Part shown: positions 1 to 5,787 of the stretch, one piece after another | How the letters are laid out: the number at the start of each line of letters is the position of its first letter | Numbering within the stretch: the first letter of the stretch is position 1 | NCBI GenBank assembly: GCA_032906705.1 | Contig: JAJTZC010000035.1 | Coordinates: forward strand, 1 to 11,364 | DNA length: 11,364 nt | Direction: 5' to 3' | From: DASPPF01 sp032906705 | GTDB taxonomy: Archaea > Thermoproteota > Nitrososphaeria > Nitrososphaerales > Gagatemarchaeaceae | The notes under the pieces: model-generated | Seen by the model: only the letters and a program-made list of their open reading frames with translations | Database searches by the model: none | Told to the model about the DNA's origin: nothing | Position numbers and translations under genes: made by a program

Positions 1-98
1 CCCGGGCAGAGCGAATCGAGCTGGGCCCGAACCTCCATGAGCGGCTGCCACACGTCCGACGGGATGTTGTAGGGCACTCCCTGTCTTGTCGTTGCCAT
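1..98 (-). CDS. 5' end of an unidentified protein gene, cut by the window edge
   Basis: An open frame reads leftwards from an ATG at 98-96 and is still open at base 1, giving 32 codons that begin MATTRQGVPYNIPSDVWQPL. No stop interrupts it and the third codon positions are mostly G or C, like the neighbouring genes. A TATA-like AAATAC box lies about 26 bases upstream, the distance expected for a leaderless archaeal transcript beginning at this ATG. The gene lies on the same strand as the three-gene operon upstream, 66 bases past its last stop, so readthrough from that operon is also possible. The fragment is too short to assign a family or function. Confidence 0.6.
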   Translation of the reverse strand, partial: MATTRQGVPYNIPSDVWQPLMEVRAQLDSLCP

Positions 99-120
99 GG
101 ACAGCAGCTGGCGGGGATTC

Positions 121-128
121 GTATTTCT
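121..128 (-). promoter_or_regulatory. TATA-like box for the left-edge gene
   Basis: On the minus strand this reads as an AT-rich GAAATAC run inside GC-rich sequence. Its centre is about 26 bases upstream of the ATG at 98, which suits a leaderless archaeal start. No convincing Shine-Dalgarno sequence lies between the box and the ATG. The box is imperfect and the call is inferred from spacing. Confidence 0.4.
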
Positions 129-164
129 GGATTGGTGAGCGGCTCTTTCGCCGTTCAGGGATGC

Positions 165-1169
165 CTAGAGCCCGATGCTGTTGACCACGCCGCCGGAGTT
201 CCCGTCGATGACCAGCACTATCTTCTTTCCCTTGTGGTCATATCTGGCGAACCAGACCGGCGCGTGGAGCAGCTCCCCCTCGCCCACGTCCGACTCTGTC
301 GAGATTTGCTGGATCATGTGGTGGGCGGCGTGCGCCTTCTCTGACTGCAGCTGGTCGACCATCGTCTTTGCCTGGTAGGTTGCCGTCTCCTCGCCCACGT
401 CCCCGTTCAGCACCTTCGCCCCCTTCACCTTCGTCGCGTCGAACAGAGTCCTGTCGGCGAGGTTGAACTGGTAGTCCTTGGGCTGGTACTCGGTCAGCGC
501 CTTCAGCGCCACCACCGGATAGTTGTAATCATTATCCATCTGGTAGGCCCTCCTGTTCCCCTGTCCCCCTCCCCCCATGCCTCCGCCCATCATGGTACCA
601 AGCATGACGCCGGTCAGCATCCCTCCTCCTCCGCCTCGCCTGCCGCCGCCGAACGAAGCGCCCATGATCCCAGCGAGCGCCGCGGTCGTGGCAATCGAAC
701 CAGCCTCCGCGACCATGTCAACCGCGACCAGAGACGTCCTTGCAGAGACGGGCATCAGCCAATAGGGGACCATCGCCAGGTTCATCTCCTCAAGAGCGGA
801 TTGCTCCTGAAGGTGTCGATGCAAGAGGCCCCTGTCCATCATTCCGTGAATTATCTTCTCGACGTCTGCCTGCTGGAGAAACTTCAGCGGCAGCATTGTG
901 TGCTTCTGGATGCCCTTCCAGCCGTCGTTGCCGAGCGAAACACTGCTCCCGCAATACTCGCACGTGATGATCATCTCGCCGAACTTCGGGCTGATTGGGG
1001 CCCCGCAGCTCGGACACTTCAGCTGTGTCGCGCCGGTAGGTGCTATCACCTTCTGGGCTTGCTGGTTGCTGACCCCCTGGCCCTGGGACGCGGAAGGCAT
1101 CTTGGCTCCACACTTCAGGCAGAACCCGGCGCCGTCAGGAAGTTGTGCGCCGCACCTCGGGCAGAACAA
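165..1169 (-). CDS. Double zinc-ribbon protein with glycine-rich segment (YdjG-like architecture)
   Basis: This is a 334-residue protein. It has two zinc ribbons: C3/C6/C17/C20, and C52/C55/C70/C73 of the TFIIB-like type. Next is a helical region (about 90-145) with the pattern LPLKF...VPYW. Then comes a small-residue and glycine-rich stretch (about 155-205) that may touch or enter the membrane, and a C-terminal domain (about 215-334) ending in a PVWFARYDHKGKK...DGNSGG pattern. The order ribbon, LPhK, PYW, PVWhh-Y, DGxSG resembles TFIIB-type zinc-ribbon proteins such as Bacillus YdjG; this comparison is from memory and was not searched. The start is TTG at 1169, chosen because the protein then begins directly with the first ribbon and a GGAGG site sits 8 bases upstream. 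It is the last gene of the operon with the SPFH and coiled-coil genes. A role in a membrane-associated stress complex is inferred; no enzymatic motif is visible. Confidence 0.85.
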   Translation of the reverse strand: MFCPRCGAQLPDGAGFCLKCGAKMPSASQGQGVSNQQAQKVIAPTGATQLKCPSCGAPISPKFGEMIITCEYCGSSVSLGNDGWKGIQKHTMLPLKFLQQADVEKIIHGMMDRGLLHRHLQEQSALEEMNLAMVPYWLMPVSARTSLVAVDMVAEAGSIATTAALAGIMGASFGGGRRGGGGGMLTGVMLGTMMGGGMGGGGQGNRRAYQMDNDYNYPVVALKALTEYQPKDYQFNLADRTLFDATKVKGAKVLNGDVGEETATYQAKTMVDQLQSEKAHAAHHMIQQISTESDVGEGELLHAPVWFARYDHKGKKIVLVIDGNSGGVVNSIGL

Positions 1170-1177
1170 CCAACCTT

Positions 1178-1183
1178 CCTCCT
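1178..1183 (-). promoter_or_regulatory. Ribosome binding site fused to the upstream stop codon
   Basis: The minus strand reads TAGGAGG here: the TAG stop of the SPFH gene (1184-1182) runs straight into a GGAGG Shine-Dalgarno. Eight bases then separate it from the TTG start at 1169. This decides the non-ATG start and suggests that a ribosome finishing the SPFH frame can reinitiate on the zinc-ribbon gene. Confidence 0.75.
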
Positions 1184-2264
1184 AGAGTTTGTTGCCGCAG
1201 CTGGGGCAGAATTTGGTGTCCGCGCCCACGGCGGCGCCGCAATTGGGGCAGAAGGTCGGCTTGGCTCCGGGGGGCGAACCTCCCGAGGCTTGCACCTGAC
1301 CCGCGCCGCAGTTGGGACAGAACTTCGTGTTCAAGGAGATGAGCGACCCGCAGCTCGAACAGCTCTTCATCTGGCCCTGCGCCATGCTCTGGCCCATCTG
1401 GCCGCCTATGGCCGCCCCTGCGCCCAACCCGGCCCCGAGCCCTGCGAAGACGCCTGCCCCTCCTGAGGGATTCTTCGCCGCGTCTTCAATCGCCTGTCCG
1501 GTCTGATACTGCATGTAGTTGACGCCAAGAACCGACATCTGGGACCTGGTGTCGACGGCCTTCTGCACCTCGTCTGGGAGGCTGACCGTGAGGCCTGAGA
1601 TCTTGTTAATCTCGACCCCATACTGGCCGAGGTGGTCTGGTGCCGACGCAAGCACTTCCTGCTCTATGTTGGTCAGGCTTGCGGCTAGGTCCGTCACTTT
1701 CAGCCCCTGTTGCTTCATCTTGCCGAGGGCGTTGTAGACAAGAATCACCATCTGCTCCTTCATCCTAGACTCCACGTCGTCGGAGGAGTCCGCGTTGAAC
1801 GTGCCCACGAACTGGTTGATGAACAGCTCGGGCGACGAGATCTTCCACCTGTACTCCCCGAAGACCCTCAGATTGACGACGCCGAAGGTCGGGTCCGTGA
1901 ACTGGTAGGGCTGGGCGCTACCGAACTTGCCGTCCAGGTATCTCTTCGGGATGTAGTAGACCTCTGCTTGCTGCTGCACCCCGGTGAGGAACTTTAGCAA
2001 TCTGCCGACCAGCTGTGCGTTGAAGGTGGTGAGCGCGTACCTGTTCGGCTGGTCGAAGTACGTGAGGACCTTCCCATCCCTGTAGAAGACAGCAATCTCG
2101 TCCTCCCTCACCACAATGTTGTCGTTCAGTCTGATGTTCCTCGGGACCTTCCATAGGGCGCTCCCCTGCTTGAACTGGTCCTCCCACGCTATGGTGACCG
2201 AGCCCATGACGCTGCCGCCCGTACTTGGGATGCCGCTCGGCTTCTTCCCGTACAGATGACTCAC
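1182..2264 (-). CDS. SPFH/Band 7 domain protein with two C-terminal zinc ribbons (YdjI-like)
   Basis: With a GTG start at 2264 the product has 360 residues. Residues about 22-250 form an SPFH (stomatin/prohibitin/flotillin) core, including a VVREDEIAVFYRDGKV strand pair, a GVVNLRVFGEYRWKI strand and a helical segment leading to the LPDEVQKAVDTRSQMS region. Residues 264-298 are rich in Gly and Ala. Two zinc ribbons follow at C302/C305/C316/C319 and C339/C342/C353/C356. Family knowledge: SPFH proteins oligomerise on membranes, and the zinc-ribbon type (Bacillus YdjI) helps recruit PspA under envelope stress. No classical N-terminal membrane helix is visible. The GTG overlaps the upstream TGA (GTGA), suggesting translational coupling, and codon use is typical of coding sequence from here. 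ATG at 2207 and GTG at 2312 are alternative starts; the latter would run deeply into the upstream gene. The exact cellular role is inferred. Confidence 0.88.
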   Translation of the reverse strand: MSHLYGKKPSGIPSTGGSVMGSVTIAWEDQFKQGSALWKVPRNIRLNDNIVVREDEIAVFYRDGKVLTYFDQPNRYALTTFNAQLVGRLLKFLTGVQQQAEVYYIPKRYLDGKFGSAQPYQFTDPTFGVVNLRVFGEYRWKISSPELFINQFVGTFNADSSDDVESRMKEQMVILVYNALGKMKQQGLKVTDLAASLTNIEQEVLASAPDHLGQYGVEINKISGLTVSLPDEVQKAVDTRSQMSVLGVNYMQYQTGQAIEDAAKNPSGGAGVFAGLGAGLGAGAAIGGQMGQSMAQGQMKSCSSCGSLISLNTKFCPNCGAGQVQASGGSPPGAKPTFCPNCGAAVGADTKFCPSCGNKL

Positions 2265-2812
2265 CCTCCCTGAACCGCGATTCCTTCTATCGCTTCCATC
2301 CTGGCCGACCACTTCTGCCTGACCTCGGCGACCGTACGGGACAGTTGTCCCACTGATACTTGGACAGAGTTCGGCGCCGCGCTGTCATAGACGAGCTTGC
2401 CGGGCGCGGTAGCCTCGTCCAGCTGAAAGACCGAACTTACGAATGTGTAGTCGTAATCATAGAGCCTGTTGAGCTTGTCATCATTGATCGCTATCGGCGC
2501 GACCCAGCCCGAGTAGCCCTGCTGCGCGTGTCTCACTTCGCCGCTTAGCGCCTGCAACTGGGAGATGAGAGAACCCACGACAGTCAGGTTCGTCAAGTCG
2601 TTCGCTGACGCCACCTGCTTCCTCAGCTGCTGAAGATTATCCTTTACACGGTCCAGCCTGTCAGCCACCTGGTTCCTCAGCATCTGGTCGGAGACCCTCA
2701 GGTCCTCGAGCTTTCTGTATCCTCTCAATCCTGGAACTAGGAGTTGCAGCTTCTTCAGCGGTCCACGACTCGCCTCCACCTGCTGCCTGATATCTGGGTT
2801 GTCTTGAGACAA
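2261..2812 (-). CDS. Coiled-coil protein of unknown function, first gene of the SPFH operon
   Basis: This 183-residue protein is mostly helical and has no signal peptide or membrane helix. Residues 26-46 hold a Pro-Gly-containing motif followed by charged helix (VPGLRGYRKLEDLR and on). Residues 40-95 are a heptad-like amphipathic helix. A central segment carries GYSGWVAPI and LYDYD, and the C-terminal helix is about 150-178. The GYRKxExxR and LYxYD patterns recall an uncharacterised family seen beside SPFH genes, but this is from memory and needs a profile search. It is not recognisably PspA, though coiled-coil content and position suggest it could be the SPFH partner. The start is TTG at 2812; no ATG or GTG lies nearby in frame, and there is no clear ribosome site, fitting a short-leader transcript. 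Its TGA stop overlaps the GTG of the SPFH gene. Confidence 0.82.
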   Translation of the reverse strand: MSQDNPDIRQQVEASRGPLKKLQLLVPGLRGYRKLEDLRVSDQMLRNQVADRLDRVKDNLQQLRKQVASANDLTNLTVVGSLISQLQALSGEVRHAQQGYSGWVAPIAINDDKLNRLYDYDYTFVSSVFQLDEATAPGKLVYDSAAPNSVQVSVGQLSRTVAEVRQKWSARMEAIEGIAVQGG

Positions 2813-2845
2813 TACAGTAATCAGATTTCGCGACCGTATCCAGCG

Positions 2846-2853
2846 ATATAAAG
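2846..2853 (-). promoter_or_regulatory. TATA box of the SPFH/zinc-ribbon operon
   Basis: The minus strand reads CTTTATAT, a good archaeal TATA box in GC-rich surroundings. Its centre is about 38 bases upstream of the TTG start at 2812. A start of transcription near 2824 would leave about 12 bases of leader. A CTG codon lies in frame at 2824-2822, but CTG starts are rare, so TTG is preferred. Confidence 0.6.
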
Positions 2854-2888
2854 ATTGGTCGCTTTCATCTCCCTTCCCTGCCGCTTCA

Positions 2889-2898
2889 ACTTTAACTA
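2889..2898 (+). promoter_or_regulatory. TATA-like box for the DUF72-dinB unit
   Basis: An ACTTTAACTA run stands 25 to 34 bases upstream of the TTG start at 2923, with its centre about 29 bases away, consistent with a leaderless or near-leaderless archaeal transcript. No GGAGG-type site precedes the TTG. Together with the minus-strand box at 2846 it forms a divergent promoter region of 110 bases between the two operons. Confidence 0.5.
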
Positions 2899-2922
2899 AC
2901 TCCCACGATAATTTTCCGCGAG

Positions 2923-3720
2923 TTGGATCTGGAGAAGCTCCGCATAGGTTGCAGCGGCTGGTCCTACAAGGACTGGGCGGGCCACTTCTATCCGAAGGAC
3001 CTCCAGGCCCGGGACTACCTGAAGTTCTACTCCGGCGTCTTCAACTCAGTCGAGATCGACTCGAGCTTCTACCGTATCCCAAACCAGTTCATGATAAGCC
3101 AATGGAAGAACAAGACGCCGCCCGGCTTCCTCTTCTCGCCCAAGCTCCCGAAGAAGATAACCCACGACAACAAGCTCGAGAACTCCGAGTCCACCTTGCT
3201 CTACTTCTACAGCATGCTGAGCAAGCTTGGGGACAAGCTGGGTCCGATCGCCGTCCAGCTCCCTCCTTCCATCAAGCTCAGCACCCACCTCGAGATCATG
3301 AAGAAGTTCATCTCGCAGCTCAGCCCCGACTTCCGACACGCAATCGAGTTCAGGCACAAGTCCTGGTTCACGCCAGAGGTCTACAAGCTGCTGCGTGAGA
3401 ACAACATAGCCATGGTCTGGTCCTTCAACCAGTACCTCGAGACCCCGCCAGAGGCCACTGCGGATTTCATGTACCTCAGGATGGTGGGAGACCGCGAGAT
3501 CACCGAGTTCACAGGCATCCAAAAGGACAGGTCTGAGGAGATGAAGCGCTGGGCGTCCGTGGTCGAGGAGAAGGCGGGCAAGTTCGAGCAGGGCTTCATA
3601 TTCTTCAACAACCACTTCGCCGGCTTCAGCCCCGAGTCGTCCAACGAGTTCCGCCGCCTCCTGGGCCTGATGGAACTGGACTGGGGGTCGAAGGGCACTG
3701 GCCAGTTGACCCTGGGGTAG
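2923..3720 (+). CDS. DUF72 (YecE-like) TIM-barrel family protein
   Basis: This 265-residue protein shows the hallmark DUF72 blocks in order: IGCSGWSYKDWAGHFYP (8-24), FNSVEIDSSFYRIP (40-53), FSPKLPKKITHD (71-82), LGPIAVQLPPS (106-116), HAIEFRHKSWF (139-149), YLRMVGDR (184-191) and FFNNHFAG (227-234). The length is normal for the family. The family is predicted to fold as a TIM barrel, and conserved acidic, His and Asn residues line the putative active site, but no biochemical activity is established to my knowledge. The TTG start at 2923 puts the first conserved strand at residue 7, as usual, and a TATA-like box precedes it at leaderless distance. A Y-family polymerase gene begins 10 bases after its stop, so the two are probably co-transcribed. 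A link to DNA repair is suggested only by this context. Confidence 0.92.
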   Translation: MDLEKLRIGCSGWSYKDWAGHFYPKDLQARDYLKFYSGVFNSVEIDSSFYRIPNQFMISQWKNKTPPGFLFSPKLPKKITHDNKLENSESTLLYFYSMLSKLGDKLGPIAVQLPPSIKLSTHLEIMKKFISQLSPDFRHAIEFRHKSWFTPEVYKLLRENNIAMVWSFNQYLETPPEATADFMYLRMVGDREITEFTGIQKDRSEEMKRWASVVEEKAGKFEQGFIFFNNHFAGFSPESSNEFRRLLGLMELDWGSKGTGQLTLG

Positions 3721-3730
3721 CGGCTAGAGC

Positions 3731-4825
3731 ATGTCGCAGCAGAGAAAGGTGATATTTCACGTCGACCTCGACGCCTTCTACGTTTCTGTCGAAGTGAGGG
3801 AGAACCAGGCGCTGAAGGGCCTGCCCGTCGTCGTGGGCGCCGACCCCGAGGGAGGCAAGGCGAGGGGCGTCGTTGTCGCCTGCTCCTACGAAGCAAGGAA
3901 GTTCGGCCTCCGCTCTGGCATGCCCATCTCGATCGCATACAGGCTCTGCCCCCAAGCAGTGTACTTGCAGCCCAACTGGGGACTCTACGAGAGGGCGTCA
4001 GAGGAGGTGATGGGCACCATGCGGGGCCTGGCGGACGCATTCGAGCAGTCGAGCATTGACGAGGCGTTCTTGGATGTCTCCAAGCAAGCAAGGACCAGCG
4101 AGGAAGCCAGGGAACTCGCTCTTGAGGTCAAGAGGCGCGTGGCAGAAGCTCACCACCTAACGTGTTCGATAGGCGTGGCACCAAACAAATCCGCGGCGAA
4201 GATAGCTTCGGACAGGAACAAGCCCAATGGACTTACGTTGGTCCCGTTCGAAGACGTCGCAGGTTTCCTCGCTCCTCTCCCAGTCTCGACCGTGCCCGGC
4301 ATTGGGAAGAAGACGCAGGAGTTCCTGAAAGAGAAGGGAATCGAGACCATCGCACAGCTGCAGGCGGTCCAGGGGAAGCAGCTCCTTTCTTGGTTCGGCA
4401 AGAACGGCGTCTGGCTCTGGGGCGTCATTCACGGAGAAGAGAACACGGAGGTCAGGCAGCAGGAGCTGCCGAAATCTCTGAGCGTGGAACGGACATTCAA
4501 GCAGGATGTGGCTGAGTTTAGCTCGGTACGACGGGAGGCCGCAGACGCAGCCTCGGAGCTTGTAAGAAGGGTCAAGCAGTCAGGCCTCAACTACAAGGTG
4601 GGCGGAATAAAGATTAGGTTCCGAGGGTTCGAGACCCACACCAGGGAGAAGTCGCTCCCGAGCCGCACCGACAGCGAAGAGGCGTTGCAGGACACAGTCG
4701 AGTCTCTTCTGCGCGAGTTCGAGACTTCAGGAAGACCGGTTAGGCTGATCGGCGTCCGCGTCGCGGACATTCAGAGGGGGAGGGTAGACGCCTCCCGCCT
4801 CGACCAATGGGCCGAGAGCCTCTAG
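3731..4825 (+). CDS. dinB: Y-family DNA polymerase IV (Dpo4/DinB), translesion synthesis
   Basis: This 364-residue protein is full length for archaeal Dpo4. It catalyses template-directed synthesis past damaged bases, usually with low fidelity. Catalytic acids are D12 (in HVDLDAFY), D110 and E111 (in SSIDEAFLD). Y17 sits at the steric-gate position that excludes ribonucleotides. The fingers segment includes ACSYEARKFGLRSGMP (50-65), followed by a palm and thumb with TCSIGVAPNKSAAKIASD. A helix-hairpin-helix, STVPGIGKKTQEFLKEKGI, lies near residue 190. The little finger begins near KSLSVERTF and ends near residue 345. The C-terminal tail, ASRLDQWAESL, lies where a clamp-binding PIP box is expected but has WA instead of two aromatics. 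The ATG at 3731 is followed at once by the conserved first strand. No strong ribosome site is visible, and the 10-base gap after the DUF72 gene suggests coupling. Confidence 0.96.
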   Translation: MSQQRKVIFHVDLDAFYVSVEVRENQALKGLPVVVGADPEGGKARGVVVACSYEARKFGLRSGMPISIAYRLCPQAVYLQPNWGLYERASEEVMGTMRGLADAFEQSSIDEAFLDVSKQARTSEEARELALEVKRRVAEAHHLTCSIGVAPNKSAAKIASDRNKPNGLTLVPFEDVAGFLAPLPVSTVPGIGKKTQEFLKEKGIETIAQLQAVQGKQLLSWFGKNGVWLWGVIHGEENTEVRQQELPKSLSVERTFKQDVAEFSSVRREAADAASELVRRVKQSGLNYKVGGIKIRFRGFETHTREKSLPSRTDSEEALQDTVESLLREFETSGRPVRLIGVRVADIQRGRVDASRLDQWAESL

Positions 4826-4843
4826 GGGGCACCTCCCTCTGAA

Positions 4844-4851
4844 GTTAAATG
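4844..4851 (+). promoter_or_regulatory. Possible TATA-like box before the exported-protein gene
   Basis: A GTTAAATG run is the only AT-rich stretch between the dinB stop and the next gene. Transcription starting about 26 bases further on (near 4873) would give a leader of about 30 bases containing a hairpin and a ribosome site. The box is weak. Confidence 0.35.
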
Positions 4852-4865
4852 CCCTGGAGAGCGGG

Positions 4866-4907
4866 ATGCGGTTCCCCCCGGGGGAGAAACGGATGGCAAA
4901 GAAGTGA
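4866..4907 (+). promoter_or_regulatory. Leader with hairpin, strong ribosome site and tiny upstream reading frame
   Basis: An ATG at 4866 and a second in-frame ATG at 4893 share a TGA at 4905-4907 that overlaps the ATG of the exported-protein gene (TGATG). The GGGGGAG at 4880-4886 is 6 bases before the ATG at 4893, a good ribosome site for a four-codon frame (MAKK) but 20 bases from the real gene's ATG. The same G run can pair with the C run just upstream (TCCCC, loop CCG, GGGGA), which would hide the site. This arrangement suits termination-reinitiation or a structure-gated start. A one-base sequencing indel joining the frames is the alternative. Confidence 0.4.
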
Positions 4908-5758
4908 TGGTCTCCAAGAAGGTCCTGATCCCAATCATTGTCGTCCTGGTTATCTTAGGCACAGCAGGCCTGTACGGAGCGAGCCTTGGCGGGAACTCCC
5001 TAACCACCTCCTCCAATGGATCCTCCAGCACATCCTCGAGCAGCAGCTCCTCGCTGTCGACGTCGACGGCTTCGCAGCAGGCTTGCGTCGGGACCTGCAC
5101 GACGCTCAAGGCGATAATCGCCAACGCGTTCACCACCGCCACCGACAAGCAGGGGGGCGGGGGTAGCACCGTCACCGTCCAAGGCCTCAAAGTCCTCGAG
5201 ATTCGGATTGAGAGCGACGGCGACTGGCACGTCTATGTCACCGACGGCCAAGTCCAGGTCTTCATTACCGAGATCACGCCATCCTATCAGGCTGTCGAAG
5301 GGAAGCCCGCCATCGGCTCCATCATCGATGAAACCGGAACGCCGTACTGTGACACGGTCCACCAGACCGAAGCCTGGCATGGGAACACCTGCTGGGAGAT
5401 TCACCCAGTGACCGCCTGGCATTTGTCTTCTCAGACTGTGACTGTGACCACAACCTACAATGCTTCGCCGCCGAACGTGACCATCTCCTATGCCCACAAC
5501 CCAATCACCAGAGGCTCGACCCAAACAATCACTGTGGCCGTGACGGATTCCGACGGGCCTGTCGTCAGCCAGTCGGTCCACGTCCATGTGACTTATGCTT
5601 CTGGCTCGACGACCAAGGACTTCGACTGCGTCACAAGGACCGACGGGACTTGTTCGAGTTCGTGGGTGATAGGGAGCAATTCAAACCCAGGCACCTTCCT
5701 CATCTCTGTGACCGTCGAGGGCATACAGTTTGGGTCGTCGTTCCAAGTCACTACGTGA
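4907..5758 (+). CDS. Membrane-anchored exported protein with Ser/Thr stalk, WEIHPV-motif domain and Ig-like domain
   Basis: This 283-residue protein has Lys at positions 4-5, then a hydrophobic helix (about 6-24) that acts as a signal peptide or N-terminal anchor. A Ser/Thr-rich low-complexity stalk covers about 31-57. A first folded domain (about 60-175) has C60, C64, C148 and C162 and the signature H152...WH158...C162-WEIHPV, probably all-beta. A second domain (about 188-283) alternates beta strands like a bacterial Ig-like fold and holds C241 and C249, which could form a disulfide. The predicted location is outside the cell, tethered to the membrane. The function is unknown; binding of a ligand or polymer at the cell surface is a guess. 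The start could be ATG 4907 or the adjacent GTG 4904; ATG is preferred because it overlaps the stop of the upstream mini-frame. The gene stands alone on its strand and converges with the MFS gene, 29 bases away. Confidence 0.8.
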   Translation: MVSKKVLIPIIVVLVILGTAGLYGASLGGNSLTTSSNGSSSTSSSSSSSLSTSTASQQACVGTCTTLKAIIANAFTTATDKQGGGGSTVTVQGLKVLEIRIESDGDWHVYVTDGQVQVFITEITPSYQAVEGKPAIGSIIDETGTPYCDTVHQTEAWHGNTCWEIHPVTAWHLSSQTVTVTTTYNASPPNVTISYAHNPITRGSTQTITVAVTDSDGPVVSQSVHVHVTYASGSTTKDFDCVTRTDGTCSSSWVIGSNSNPGTFLISVTVEGIQFGSSFQVTT

Positions 5759-5787
5759 GCGAGGGCATGGGCTTTGGGCTCCGGCGG

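Noticed and set aside
801..1466. Plus-strand open frame of 221 codons
   Set aside because: It runs opposite the zinc-ribbon and SPFH genes, crosses their junction, and encodes low-complexity Arg/Ala/Leu-rich sequence with no motif; a shadow of GC-rich coding DNA.
3046..3615. Minus-strand open frame of 189 codons inside the DUF72 gene
   Set aside because: It is a complementary-strand shadow; the Glu/Leu/Val-rich translation is what the antisense of this codon usage gives.
3381..4091. Minus-strand open frame of 236 codons
   Set aside because: It lies across the DUF72 and dinB genes, both firmly identified, and its translation is Arg/Pro/Ser-rich without any recognisable family.
5000..5587. 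Minus-strand open frame of 195 codons opposite the exported-protein gene
   Set aside because: The sense strand has signal peptide, stalk and domain structure; the antisense translation is Gly/Asp/Arg-rich with no motif.
5759..5787. GC-rich gap between the convergent exported-protein and MFS genes considered as a terminator
   Set aside because: No clear stem-loop and no T-tract on either strand, so no terminator can be supported.
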